Assembly: GCF_029167105.1 (NCBI RefSeq) | Contig: NZ_JARFML010000015.1 | Location: forward strand, 124,001 to 188,000 | Source of the DNA: Bradyrhizobium yuanmingense | GTDB lineage: Bacteria > Pseudomonadota > Alphaproteobacteria > Rhizobiales > Xanthobacteraceae | DNA length: 64,000 bases | Direction: 5' to 3' | Part shown: positions 45,115 to 53,407 of the stretch, in pieces | Layout of the letters: every line of letters begins with the position of its first letter | How positions within the stretch are numbered: position 1 is the stretch's first letter | Translations under genes and position numbers: made by a program | The notes under the pieces: model-generated | Told to the model about the DNA's origin: nothing | The model's database searches: none | Seen by the model: only the letters and a program-made list of their open reading frames with translations

Positions 45115-45642
45115 TCAGCCCACCACTTCGGTGACCGGTTGAAGATCGATCTCGAATGTCTCCAGGAACTTCGACGTCATGATGTAGAAGCCGACCGAGA
45201 GCTGCAGCTCGACCAGCGCGGCCGGTGTCAGCTTCGATGCGATCGCCTTGAAGGTCGCATCCGTCGGCTTCTTCAGCTTCACGATCTCGTCGGTGAAGGC
45301 GAGCGCGGCGCGCTGCACCTCATTGAAGCAAGATGCGGCCTGCCAATTCTCGAGCGCCTCGTTCTGCTCGTCGGTGACGCCGACATTCTTGCCGATGCGC
45401 TTGTGCGCGACGATCTCATAGGGTGCCTCGCACAGGATGCCGGTACGGGTGATCGCAAGCTCGCGCACGATAGGGTCGAGCTCGCCCTTGTGCCTGATTG
45501 CGCCCCCGAGGCGGCAATATTGCTCAAAGTAACTCGGCGAATGCGCCATCATCCGGAAGATGTTGGCATGACGGTTCTTGTCGAGGATTTCACGGGTGCG
45601 GTCGGATGCCTTGGACGGGTCGCTGTACTGAATGCGGGCCAT
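45115..45642 (-). CDS. Carboxymuconolactone decarboxylase (CMD) family protein
   Basis: The 175-residue AhpD-fold protein has the CMD core: RELAITRTGIL, then EAPYEIVAHKRIG, which stands where AhpD has its CxxC pair. The redox cysteines are missing and a Glu-Tyr-His pattern remains, as in carboxymuconolactone decarboxylases. The function is therefore not peroxidase reduction; the substrate is unknown. Shine-Dalgarno CAGGAAAATC. It lies 25 bp before the MazG-like gene on the same strand. Confidence 0.88.
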   Translation of the reverse strand: MARIQYSDPSKASDRTREILDKNRHANIFRMMAHSPSYFEQYCRLGGAIRHKGELDPIVRELAITRTGILCEAPYEIVAHKRIGKNVGVTDEQNEALENWQAASCFNEVQRAALAFTDEIVKLKKPTDATFKAIASKLTPAALVELQLSVGFYIMTSKFLETFEIDLQPVTEVVG

Positions 45643-45913
45643 GATTTTCCTGAAGTTTTCCCTGATCTTTTGATGCTTTTTGTCGCCATCGGCGAAGGTT
45701 CCCGAAGACTCTATTCGCGCGGGGACGCAGGAGCAACATCATCGAGTCAAATTGCCGCCGCATTGCTGATCGACCCTGACACAGTCGATATTCGCCGCGG
45801 GGGGACAAATCGCGGCGGATACTCGCAAGGGGTGTTCCGAGTAAAAACAATTGGCCGTCGTATGCGCTCACCGCGCAACGATGAGTCACGCCCAAGTCTA
45901 GGGAGAAAACGGC

Positions 45914-46015
45914 ATGAAGGAAGCCACCAAGGGGGCAGCCTCGGGAGCGCTCGCGCATATGCTGGCGGTGACGGCGATGCTCGTCATCGCCAGCATCTTG
46001 TTCTACGGGCGTTGA
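45914..46015 (+). CDS. 33-residue predicted single-helix membrane protein
   Basis: ATG 45914 to TGA 46015 encodes MKEATKGAASGALAHML followed by about 15 hydrophobic residues and a final YGR. It has a charged N-terminus, one membrane helix and a short basic tail, as in regulatory small membrane proteins. AGGGAG sits 8-9 bases before the ATG. It lies in the otherwise gene-free stretch upstream of the CMD gene, on the opposite strand. It is too short for standard gene callers. Function unknown. Confidence 0.6.
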   Translation: MKEATKGAASGALAHMLAVTAMLVIASILFYGR

Positions 46016-46034
46016 GTTCGAGTTTGAGCGTTTT

Positions 46035-46116
46035 CGTCATTCCGGGGTGGCTCTCGCACAAGCCAAGCCCAGAATTCCCGTTCCAGGCTCGGTCACATGA
46101 CCGCCCCCGAATGACG
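46035..46116. repeat. Intergenic palindromic repeat, family B (diverged)
   Basis: The ends are CGTCATTCCGGGG and CCCCGAATGACG. The middle is shorter and more diverged than in the other family B copies. It lies just after the small membrane protein gene and converges with the DUF35 gene. Confidence 0.7.
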
Positions 46117-46124
46117 GATCCACA

Positions 46125-46484
46125 CTATTTCAGTCTGGCAAAGAACGGCACCAGCTTGCCGGCAAAGGGCTTGAAGCTCGCAATGACCGAATCGCCGATG
46201 GCGAGGTCGTTCTCGCCATGGGCCATCATGCGAAAACCTTCGGCGCAATCGACCAGCAGGATGTTGTAGGGCACGTGGGCGCGCGTCTCGGGCGTTGCCG
46301 CGCGGCAGACCAACGAGGTCGCGTACACCCTGCCCTTGCCGCTGGTGCGCTGCTCGCGCGGGTCCGATTCGCCACAAGCTGCGCAGAAGGCCCGATGAAA
46401 ATACTGCACATGCCCGCATGAGGTGCAGGTCTGGTAGGTGATGGCCGCTTCGCCCTCGGTCCAGTCCGCCAGACGCTCGCTCAT
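46125..46484 (-). CDS. Zn-ribbon OB-fold protein (DUF35), thiolase partner
   Basis: The 119-residue protein has a rubredoxin-like Zn ribbon (CTSCGHVQYFHRAFCAACG, two CxxC knuckles) and a C-terminal OB fold (GKGRVYATSLV, YNILLVDCAEG). DUF35 proteins bind acyl-CoA and work with thiolase-fold partners, for example ChsH2 with Ltp2 aldolase. Its ATG overlaps the stop of the thiolase-like gene (ATGA), so the two are translationally coupled and likely one complex. Confidence 0.93.
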   Translation of the reverse strand: MSERLADWTEGEAAITYQTCTSCGHVQYFHRAFCAACGESDPREQRTSGKGRVYATSLVCRAATPETRAHVPYNILLVDCAEGFRMMAHGENDLAIGDSVIASFKPFAGKLVPFFARLK

Positions 46485-47617
46485 CTGACCCGCTCCAGGA
46501 ACATGCTGACGTGAGACGACAGCACGCCGCCGTCGCCGTGCAGCAGTGCAATCGAGGCATCGCGCACCTGGCGGGTGGCCGCCCGTCCCGTCATCTGCAA
46601 ATGCGTCTCGACGAGATGCGCCATGGCGCCGCCGACGCCGCAATGGCCGTAGCTGAGCAGGCCGCCATGGGTATTCAGCGGCATCGCGCCGTCACGGCTG
46701 AAATGGCCGGCGCGCACGCGCGCGGCCGCCTCGCCACGGCCGGCAAGCCCGAGGTCTTCCAGCAGCATCGCAAGCGTGATCGTAAAGCTGTCGTAGATCG
46801 CGGCGTAGCGCACATCAGAGATCGCCAGACCCGTGGCCTGCTTCGCGCGGGCGATGGAGATCTCGGCGCCAAGCTCGCTGAGGGCGGGCGCTGCCGTGAC
46901 ATGCTGATGCGTGTGGGCCTGGGCGCAGCCGCGGATGCGCACGCCCGCTTCCCCGGTTCGCTCGCGGCTGACGACGAACGCCGCGCCGCCGTCGGAGACC
47001 GGGCAGCAATCGAGCAGCTTGAGCGGGAGCGCCACTGGCTTGGAGGCCATGACATCGGCGACACTGATCGGATCGTGGAATTGCGCGCCGGGATGGGTGC
47101 AGGCGTGGGCACGCATCAGCACCGCGAATTCGGCGAGATCCTCTTCGGTCACGCCGAATTCGTGCATGTATCGGTTGGCAATGAGGCCGTAATAAGCGGG
47201 AATGGTCGGTCCTAACGGCACCTCGTAGTCGGGATGGCCGACCTGCGCCAGCGCCTGGATCGAGGCATCGCGGCTCTGCCCGGTGAGCCGGTTCTCGCCG
47301 GCGACCACGAGAACGTTCCGGCAGACATCTGACGCGACGAGATGATGTGCAAGCATCGTCATCGCAAGACCCGTGGCGCCGCCGACCTGCACGGCATGGG
47401 CGTAGGACGGGCGGATGCCAAAATGCTCGGCGAAGACGGTGGCGAGCATGATGTGCGGCGAGACCGTGGAGTAGCCGCAGAGGATGCCGTCGATGTCGGC
47501 TCGCTTCAGGCCAGCATCGTCGAGCGCGGCTTGCGCCGCTTGGCTCATCAGGTCGAGCGAGGAGGAGTCCTCGTGCTTGCCGAACGACGTGAGGCCGACG
47601 CCGGTGATGAAGCTCAT
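46481..47617 (-). CDS. Thiolase-like protein lacking the nucleophile Cys (Ltp2/SCP-x type)
   Basis: The 378-residue thiolase-fold protein has the usual two halves, but the nucleophile loop reads HAVQVGGATGLAM, with no Cys. The C-terminal loop is GGLLSYGHCGVGG, in place of GGLLSRGHPLGATG. SCP-x-like members without the Cys include the Ltp2 retro-aldolases, which cleave a C-C bond of a beta-hydroxyacyl-CoA with a DUF35 partner. The DUF35 gene overlaps its stop. The substrate is unknown. Shine-Dalgarno GGAGAAAG. Confidence 0.88.
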   Translation of the reverse strand: MSFITGVGLTSFGKHEDSSSLDLMSQAAQAALDDAGLKRADIDGILCGYSTVSPHIMLATVFAEHFGIRPSYAHAVQVGGATGLAMTMLAHHLVASDVCRNVLVVAGENRLTGQSRDASIQALAQVGHPDYEVPLGPTIPAYYGLIANRYMHEFGVTEEDLAEFAVLMRAHACTHPGAQFHDPISVADVMASKPVALPLKLLDCCPVSDGGAAFVVSRERTGEAGVRIRGCAQAHTHQHVTAAPALSELGAEISIARAKQATGLAISDVRYAAIYDSFTITLAMLLEDLGLAGRGEAAARVRAGHFSRDGAMPLNTHGGLLSYGHCGVGGAMAHLVETHLQMTGRAATRQVRDASIALLHGDGGVLSSHVSMFLERVR

Positions 47618-47633
47618 GGCGGGCTTTCTCCAC

Positions 47634-47758
47634 CGTCATTCCGGGGCGCGCCGTTAGGCGCGAGCCCTGGTGCGCAATTGCGCACCTGAGAATCCATACT
47701 CCCGATCGTGGTTATGGATTCCGGGCTCGCGCCCAGGTGGGCGCGCCCCGGAATGACG
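47634..47758. repeat. Intergenic palindromic repeat, family B
   Basis: The ends are CGTCATTCCGGGGCGCGCCG and CGCGCCCCGGAATGACG. The middle holds GAGCCCTGGTGCGCAATTGC and its partner, and GAATCCAT/ATGGATTC. It lies between the CaiB and thiolase-like genes, both on the minus strand. Confidence 0.8.
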
Positions 47759-47788
47759 GATGAGAGAGTTTGCGCCATACCTTCGTCC

Positions 47789-48988
47789 CTACTCCGGCGC
47801 CGTGCGCGTGACGCCATCGCGAACCATGGCCGCAATCTCATCCTGGGAATAGCCGATCTCGCGAAGAATCTGGGCGCCGTGCTCGTTGAGCCGCGGCGCC
47901 AGGCGTACCGGCTCGGCTTCGGTCTCGGACCAGGTCGCGGTCACCTTCATGCTGCGGATCGGACCTTCGGTCGGATGGGTCACCACCGGGAAGAAGCCGG
48001 TCGCCTCCAGATGCGGATCGTGCAGGATCGAGGCGAGATCGTGCATCGGCATGACAGGCACGTCCGCTTTCGTCAGCAGGTCGATCCATTCGGCCGTGGT
48101 CCGCGTCTCGAAGATGCGCGCGAGTTCGGCGTAGACCACATTGATATTGGCGGCCCGGCCGGCGAAGGTCGCGAATTTGGGATCGGCGCGGAGGTCATCG
48201 CGCCCCGTGGCCTTGAAGAAGTTCTCCCATTGCTTGTCGTTGTAGACGATGACGCTGAGATAGCCGTCCGAGGTCTTGTAGGGCCTGCGGTCGCGCGAGA
48301 GATGGCGGGCATAGCCGCCCTTGTCGAGCGGCGGCTCGAAGGTGAGCCCTCCCATGTGGTCGCCCATGACGAAGCCGGCCATGGTCTCGAACATCGGAAT
48401 GTCCAGACGCTGGCCGCGGCCGGTGCGGTCGCGGTGCACGAGGCTGGCGCAGATCGCGCCGACCGCGGTGAGGCCGACGATACGATCCACGAGGGCGTTC
48501 GGCACATAGCGCGGCACGCCGTCGCCGGTCTGCGCCATCAGAGCCGGCAGGGCCGTGGCGCCCTGGATCAGGTCGTCGTAAGCGGGTTTTGCGGCATAGG
48601 GCCCATCCTGGCCGAAACCGAACACGCCGGCATAGACCAGGCGCGGGTTGATGGCAGAGACGACGTCGTAGCCGAGCTGAAGCCGCGCCATGGCCTGCGG
48701 GCGGACGTTGTAGACCAAGACGTCCGCGTCCTTCAAAAGCCGCAGCACGGCTTCGCGCCCCGCCGGTTTCTTGAGGTCGAGGCAGATCGAGCGCTTGCTG
48801 CGGTTGGTGTTGAGGAACACCGGCCCCATCCCGGCGTGACGCATCGGGCCGATCAGGCGGGTGACGTCGCCGTCCAGCGATTCCACCTTGATGACGTCGG
48901 CACCGTAATCGCCGAGCATCTGGGTCGCGTAAGGGCCCATCAGCACGGTGGTCATGTCGACGACCTTGATGCCTTTCAGCGGCCCCAT
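47789..48988 (-). CDS. CaiB/BaiF family CoA transferase
   Basis: The 399-residue class III CoA transferase begins LKGIKVVDMTTVLMGPYAT, with GADVIKVE and KRSICLDLKK next. The catalytic Asp lies in PAYDDLIQGATAL. It moves CoA between acyl-CoA and a free acid. The donor and acceptor are unknown. Start ATG behind GGGAGCGAACG. It is in the same direction as the thiolase-like/DUF35 pair, with a repeat between, so a shared pathway is plausible. Confidence 0.93.
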   Translation of the reverse strand: MGPLKGIKVVDMTTVLMGPYATQMLGDYGADVIKVESLDGDVTRLIGPMRHAGMGPVFLNTNRSKRSICLDLKKPAGREAVLRLLKDADVLVYNVRPQAMARLQLGYDVVSAINPRLVYAGVFGFGQDGPYAAKPAYDDLIQGATALPALMAQTGDGVPRYVPNALVDRIVGLTAVGAICASLVHRDRTGRGQRLDIPMFETMAGFVMGDHMGGLTFEPPLDKGGYARHLSRDRRPYKTSDGYLSVIVYNDKQWENFFKATGRDDLRADPKFATFAGRAANINVVYAELARIFETRTTAEWIDLLTKADVPVMPMHDLASILHDPHLEATGFFPVVTHPTEGPIRSMKVTATWSETEAEPVRLAPRLNEHGAQILREIGYSQDEIAAMVRDGVTRTAPE

Positions 48989-49111
48989 CGTTCGCTCCCG
49001 ATCGCGCGGGGCTCAATTGCCTCGCGATTTCGGTCCAGCTAACGGCAGTGCCGCCGCTCGCGCAAGGGCGGGCGGCGTATGGCGGCATGCGCCGCGGGGC
49101 GACGACCGCCG

Positions 49112-49318
49112 CTATTTCTTCTGACGGGATTCCCGGATCTTCAGGAGCCGGTCGAGTTCGTCGTTCTGCTGGCTGATCCGGTCGGCGATGCGCGACTCGT
49201 TCTGCTCGCCGGAGGCGGCAGCGGCCTGCTCGATGAGCTGGCGGATGTTGTCTTCGAGGATCGCGATACGATCGTTGAGTGCGTCCATCGAGAGTGAATC
49301 TTCGTAGTTGGTGCTCAT
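49112..49318 (-). CDS. Small coiled-coil hypothetical protein
   Basis: The 68-residue acidic/polar protein is a predicted single coiled coil (LNDRIAILEDNIRQLIEQAA, then DRISQQNDELDRLLKIRESR). It has a SlyX-like length and heptad pattern but lacks the SlyX C-terminal signature, so I do not name it. Start ATG 49318 has GGAAAAGC in front. The longer frame to 49408 would be read through the palindromic repeat and is not credible. Confidence 0.7.
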   Translation of the reverse strand: MSTNYEDSLSMDALNDRIAILEDNIRQLIEQAAAASGEQNESRIADRISQQNDELDRLLKIRESRQKK

Positions 49319-49346
49319 GATGCTTTTCCGTAAATCAATCAGGAGC

Positions 49347-49436
49347 CGTAGGGTGGGCAAAGCGAAGCGTGCCCACCATGATCTGGCGCAAGGAAAGATG
49401 GTGGGCACGGCGCTTTCGCGCCTTTGCCCACCTACG
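49347..49436. repeat. Intergenic palindromic repeat, family E-like (CGTAGGGTGGGCAAAGC)
   Basis: The arms CGTAGGGTGGGCAAAGCG and CGCCTTTGCCCACCTACG pair with few mismatches, and GTGCCCACCAT/ATGGTGGGCAC lie inside. It resembles the element at 15337-15420 in design but differs in sequence. It is located between the thiolase and the coiled-coil gene. Confidence 0.8.
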
Positions 49437-49441
49437 AGAGC

Positions 49442-50611
49442 TTACTTGAGCGGCTCGAGCACCGAAACGTAGTTGGCGACAGCCGCGCCACCCATGTTGA
49501 AGATGCCGCCGAGCTTGGCGTTCTTGAGCTGCATGCCCTCGGGCGCCTGGCCCGCGAGCTGCATCGCGGTCATCACGTGCATGGAGACGCCGGTGGCGCC
49601 GATCGGATGGCCCTTGGCCTTCAGGCCGCCTGACGGATTGACCGGCAGCTTGCCGTCCTTCAGCGTCCAGCCCTCTTTGATGGCGCGGGCGCCCTGCCCC
49701 TTCGGCGTCAGGCCCATCGCTTCGTACTCGATCAGCTCGGCGACGGTGAAGCAGTCATGGGTCTCGACGAAGGAGAGATCGGACAGCGTGACACCGGCCT
49801 TCTCCAGCGCCCGCTGCCAGGCGACCGTGCAGCCTTCGAACTGCAGGATGTCGCGCTTACTCATCGGCAGGAAGTCCTGGGCGTGCGCAGTCGCGCGGAA
49901 GCCGATCGATTTGGTCATGCCCTTGGCCGTCTCGGCATCGGCCAGCACCAGGGCGGCGGCACCGTCCGAGACCAGCGAGCAGTCAGTGCGCTTCAGGGGA
50001 CCGGCGACGTAGGGGTTCTTCTCGCTCTCGGCGCGGCAGAAGTCGAAGCCGAAGTCCTTGCGCATCTGGGCGAAGGGATTGGCGACGCCGTTCTTGTGGT
50101 TCTTGGCCGCGATCAGCGCCAGCGCATCGGACTGGTCGCCGTATTTCTGGAAATAGGAGCTGGCGATCTTGCCGAACACGCCGGCGAAGCCGCCGACCGT
50201 GTCGCCGTCCTCGGGCAGGTAGGAGGCCTTGAGCAGGTTCTTGCCGATTTCGGCGCTCGGCGTGCGCGTCATCTGCTCGACGCCGACGACCAGCACAATC
50301 TTGGCCGCCCCTGCGGCAATCGCGCGCAGGCCCTGATGCACGGCGGCAGATCCAGTGGCGCAGGCGTTCTCGACACGGGTCGCCGGCTTGAAGCGCAGCT
50401 TGGGATCGGCCTGCAGCACCAGCGACGCCGTGAAATCCTGCGGCGAGAAGCCGGCGTTGAAATGACCGAGCACGATTTCGTCGACATCGGAGGCCGAAAT
50501 CCCGGCGTCAGCGAGCGCCTCGTTTGCGACGCGGGTGACGAGGCTTTCGACGGTTTCGGTATCGAACTTGCCGAACGGCGTATGCGCCCATCCGACGATG
50601 CTGGCGGTCAT
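49442..50611 (-). CDS. Thiolase, SCP-x-type acetyl-CoA acetyltransferase
   Basis: The 389-residue thiolase has the nucleophile Cys in RVENACATGSAAV, HDCFTVAELIEYEAMG at the second site, and GGLKAKGHPIGATG. This keeps the catalytic set, unlike the thiolase-like gene at 46481. It would cleave or form 3-ketoacyl-CoA; the SCP-x branch often prefers branched or sterol-derived acyl chains. Shine-Dalgarno AGGGAGAGACGACC. It lies 59 bp after the eda stop on the same strand, but its function fits the CaiB/DUF35 region more than sugar use. Confidence 0.93.
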   Translation of the reverse strand: MTASIVGWAHTPFGKFDTETVESLVTRVANEALADAGISASDVDEIVLGHFNAGFSPQDFTASLVLQADPKLRFKPATRVENACATGSAAVHQGLRAIAAGAAKIVLVVGVEQMTRTPSAEIGKNLLKASYLPEDGDTVGGFAGVFGKIASSYFQKYGDQSDALALIAAKNHKNGVANPFAQMRKDFGFDFCRAESEKNPYVAGPLKRTDCSLVSDGAAALVLADAETAKGMTKSIGFRATAHAQDFLPMSKRDILQFEGCTVAWQRALEKAGVTLSDLSFVETHDCFTVAELIEYEAMGLTPKGQGARAIKEGWTLKDGKLPVNPSGGLKAKGHPIGATGVSMHVMTAMQLAGQAPEGMQLKNAKLGGIFNMGGAAVANYVSVLEPLK

Positions 50612-50670
50612 GGTCGTCTCTCCCTGAGGTCTTGTCCTGAGCTAAGTCTTAGCCCAGGGATGGCAAGACT

Positions 50671-51321
50671 TCACGCGGCTTTCAACGCCTTGAGGGTCCG
50701 CTCGCAGATGGCAGTTATGCCGGCCCAGTTCCCGGCCCGGATCTCCGCCGTCGGGCACAGCCAGGATCCGCCGACCGCAACGACATTGGGTTCGGCCAGC
50801 CAGGTCGCGGCATTGGCCTCGCCCACCCCGCCGGTCGGGCAAAACCGCACGTTCGGGAACGGCCCGCCGAGGGCGCGCAGGCCCTTGATGCCGCCGGCCT
50901 GCTCCGCCGGGAAGAACTTTGCGACATCAAAACCGTAGGACAGCGCCATCATCAGCTCCGAGGCCGTGGCAATGCCCGGCGCGAACGGCAAGGAGCTGTC
51001 GGTCGCGGCCTTGAGCAGATCGGGGGTCAGGCCCGGGCTGATGCCGAACGCGACGCCGAGCTTCTCGACCCGGCTGAAGTCGGACGGGTTGAGAATGGTG
51101 CCGATGCCGACGACGGCCTCGGGGACCTCGGTCATCACCGCACGCGCCGCCTCGATCGCAACGGGGGTGCGCAGGGTCACCTCCAGCGTGCGGACCCCGC
51201 CGGCAACCAGCGCGCGCGCCAGCGGCACCGCATCCTGGATGCGCTCGATGGTGAGGACGGGAATGACGGTCGCGGCCTTGAACAGCGCGACGAGGTGGTT
51301 CTGTTGGGCAGCCGTGGTCAT
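50671..51321 (-). CDS. eda: KDPG/KHG aldolase (2-keto-3-deoxy-6-phosphogluconate aldolase)
   Basis: The 216-residue class I aldolase splits 2-keto-3-deoxy-6-phosphogluconate to pyruvate and glyceraldehyde 3-phosphate. The Schiff-base Lys is in DVAKFFPAEQAGG, the Glu in TLEVTLRTP, and the phosphate-binding text CPTGGVGE. With kdgK 25 bp upstream it makes the lower part of an Entner-Doudoroff-type route. The start at 51321 gives the family length. It is the last gene of the minus-strand sugar operon. Confidence 0.96.
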   Translation of the reverse strand: MTTAAQQNHLVALFKAATVIPVLTIERIQDAVPLARALVAGGVRTLEVTLRTPVAIEAARAVMTEVPEAVVGIGTILNPSDFSRVEKLGVAFGISPGLTPDLLKAATDSSLPFAPGIATASELMMALSYGFDVAKFFPAEQAGGIKGLRALGGPFPNVRFCPTGGVGEANAATWLAEPNVVAVGGSWLCPTAEIRAGNWAGITAICERTLKALKAA

Positions 51322-51346
51322 GGGTCTCGATTCATTTGGTCGCTGT

Positions 51347-52324
51347 CTACTTGTTGGCCTGGCGGGACGCCGCCGGCCGGTGCCGCTTCTTCGGCGGCAT
51401 GGCATAGCCCGGAATGATGGCGCCGGGATAGCAGATCACGAGGCTGGCGAGCCGATGTCCTGATAGGGCCGCCTCGGCCGGCTCGGCGCCGGCAAGTCGG
51501 GCCGCGATATAAGCCGCGGCGAAGCTGTCGCCAGCGGCGGTGGTATCGACTACCGGCTTGGTCATGGGCTCGGCGCGGACCTCGCTGGCGCCACCGGGAT
51601 AGCGCAACAGGCTCACCGGCTCGGGCAGTCGGAACACCAGCTCCGGGGTCGGGATCCGCGCCATCAGCTGGTCGTGACTTTCGCCGGGCCAGAGCGCGAG
51701 CAGATCCTCGGTCGAGGTCAGCACGATGTCGGCCGCCGCGAACGCCGCAGCAAATACCTCGCGTGCGACGTCGCGGTCCGGCCAGCCGCGCGCGCGAAAA
51801 TTGGTGTCGAACACGAAGCGGGTGCCGAGCAGGCGCGCACGCTTGATCGCGCCGAACAGGCGCTCGCGCCCGGCCGCGTCGTAGATCGAGAGCGTGATCG
51901 CGGAGAGATAGACGACGTCGTAGCTCATCAGCGAGTTGAGCAGCTCGTCCGTCTCCGGCAGGCTCATCAGTTGGCGCGCGGCCGCACTGTCGCGCCAATG
52001 GAAGAACTGGCGCTCGCCCTTGCCGTCCGTCTGGATCATGTAGAGGCCGGGCAGCTTGCCCGCGAGCCGCACGACACGGCGCGTGCCGACGCCTTCCGCA
52101 TTCCAGGCCGCGACCATCTCGTCGCTCAGGGCGTCATCGCCGAGCGCGGTGAGATAATCGACCTTGACGTCCAGCCGCGCCAGATACACGGCCGTGTTGA
52201 GGGTGTCGCCGCCGAAGCCGCGTGAGTACAGGCCACCGCCCTGCCCCTGCCCGGCGGACGCGCCGCCCTGGGCCTGCCGCAGCTCGACCATGCATTCGCC
52301 GATGCAAGCAACGCTCGCCATCAT
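51347..52324 (-). CDS. kdgK: 2-keto-3-deoxygluconate kinase (PfkB family)
   Basis: The 325-residue ribokinase-fold enzyme phosphorylates 2-keto-3-deoxygluconate to KDPG. N-terminal GECMVELR and the catalytic DTTAAGDSFAAAYIAA (Asp base, anion hole GD) are clear, and FGGDTLNTAVYLAR is the substrate loop of KDG kinases. Its basic C-terminal tail (PPKKRHRPAASRQANK) is a little longer than usual. It lies between denD and eda with short gaps (21 and 25 bp). Confidence 0.94.
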   Translation of the reverse strand: MMASVACIGECMVELRQAQGGASAGQGQGGGLYSRGFGGDTLNTAVYLARLDVKVDYLTALGDDALSDEMVAAWNAEGVGTRRVVRLAGKLPGLYMIQTDGKGERQFFHWRDSAAARQLMSLPETDELLNSLMSYDVVYLSAITLSIYDAAGRERLFGAIKRARLLGTRFVFDTNFRARGWPDRDVAREVFAAAFAAADIVLTSTEDLLALWPGESHDQLMARIPTPELVFRLPEPVSLLRYPGGASEVRAEPMTKPVVDTTAAGDSFAAAYIAARLAGAEPAEAALSGHRLASLVICYPGAIIPGYAMPPKKRHRPAASRQANK

Positions 52325-52345
52325 CAGGGCCCGCTCAGTCCGAGG

Positions 52346-53332
52346 TCAGGCGACGAAATTGCCGCCGAGCTCGTCTTCGATGTGAATGCGGATGATATCG
52401 TCGAACGTCTTCTCGGCGGTGGTGAAGCCGAGCTCGCGCGACCGCCTGGCGTCGAAATTGCGCGGCCAGCCGCCGACGATGCCGACGATGAAGGGATCGG
52501 GCTCACGCTTGATGCGCGCGGCGACCTTCTCGCCGGCGACCCGTTTCAAGGCGGCTATCTGCTCGCCGACCGTGGCCGACAGGCCCGGCATGGTCAGGTT
52601 GCGGCGCGGGCCGACGGCCGCGAGATCCATGGTGCCGGCGTGGAGCAGGAAGCCGACGGCCGAGCGTGGCGTCGCGTGCCAGTGGCGGACGTCCTCGGAG
52701 ACCGGGAGGATCGCTTCCTTGCCGGCGAGCGGCTCGCGCAGGATGCTGGAGAAGAAGCCCGAGGCCGCCTTGTTGGGCAGGCCGGGGCGGATGCAGATGG
52801 TCGGCAGGCGGATTCCGATGCCGTCGAGGAAGCCGCGACGGGAATAATCGGCGAGCAGGAGTTCGCCGATCGCCTTCTGGGTGCCGTAGCTGAGCAGCGG
52901 GGTATGGAAGAACTCGTCGCCGATCGCATCGGGAAACGGCGCGCCGAACACTGCGATCGAGGATGTGAACACCACGCGGGGCTTGTAGCCGCCGCCCGCA
53001 AGGCGGATCGCATCGAGCAGCATCCGCGTGCCGTCGAGATTGATGCGATAGCCCTTGTCGAAGTCGAGCTCGGCCTCGCCGGAGACGATCGCGGCGAGAT
53101 GGAAGATCACGTCGGGGCGGCCTGCGATCAGCTTCTCGGCGGCGCCCGGCACGGCGAAATCGCCCGAAACGGTCTCGACCGGGAAGCCGGCCTTCTCCGG
53201 CTTCTTGGGCTCGATCACGTCGTGCATGGTCAATTTCGTGATGTCGCTCTTGCCGAGCCGGCCATCGCGCAGCAGCCGTTCACAGAGTTTGCGGCCGACC
53301 ATGCCGGCGGCGCCGAGAACCAGAATGTGCAA
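52346..53332 (-). CDS. denD: D-erythronate dehydrogenase-like SDR (DenD)
   Basis: The 328-residue extended SDR has the cofactor motif VLGAAGMVGRKLCERL, FTSSIAVFG, and the active YGTQKAIGE. These match D-erythronate 2-dehydrogenase (DenD), which works in four-carbon sugar-acid catabolism. The Den pathway's other genes (denK and an aldolase-type partner) are not here, so a related uronate or sugar-acid substrate is possible. TTG start at 53332 behind AAGGAG. It is followed by kdgK. Confidence 0.85.
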   Translation of the reverse strand: MHILVLGAAGMVGRKLCERLLRDGRLGKSDITKLTMHDVIEPKKPEKAGFPVETVSGDFAVPGAAEKLIAGRPDVIFHLAAIVSGEAELDFDKGYRINLDGTRMLLDAIRLAGGGYKPRVVFTSSIAVFGAPFPDAIGDEFFHTPLLSYGTQKAIGELLLADYSRRGFLDGIGIRLPTICIRPGLPNKAASGFFSSILREPLAGKEAILPVSEDVRHWHATPRSAVGFLLHAGTMDLAAVGPRRNLTMPGLSATVGEQIAALKRVAGEKVAARIKREPDPFIVGIVGGWPRNFDARRSRELGFTTAEKTFDDIIRIHIEDELGGNFVA

Positions 53333-53407
53333 GAGCTCAACTCCTTCTCATTGACTGGAGCGCGCCGCTCTTGAAACCCATTGGCGCGCCCTCGGCAAAC
53401 CCCGCGA

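Noticed and set aside
49112..49318. SlyX protein
   Set aside because: Length and coiled-coil pattern fit, but the conserved SlyX C-terminal residues are missing.
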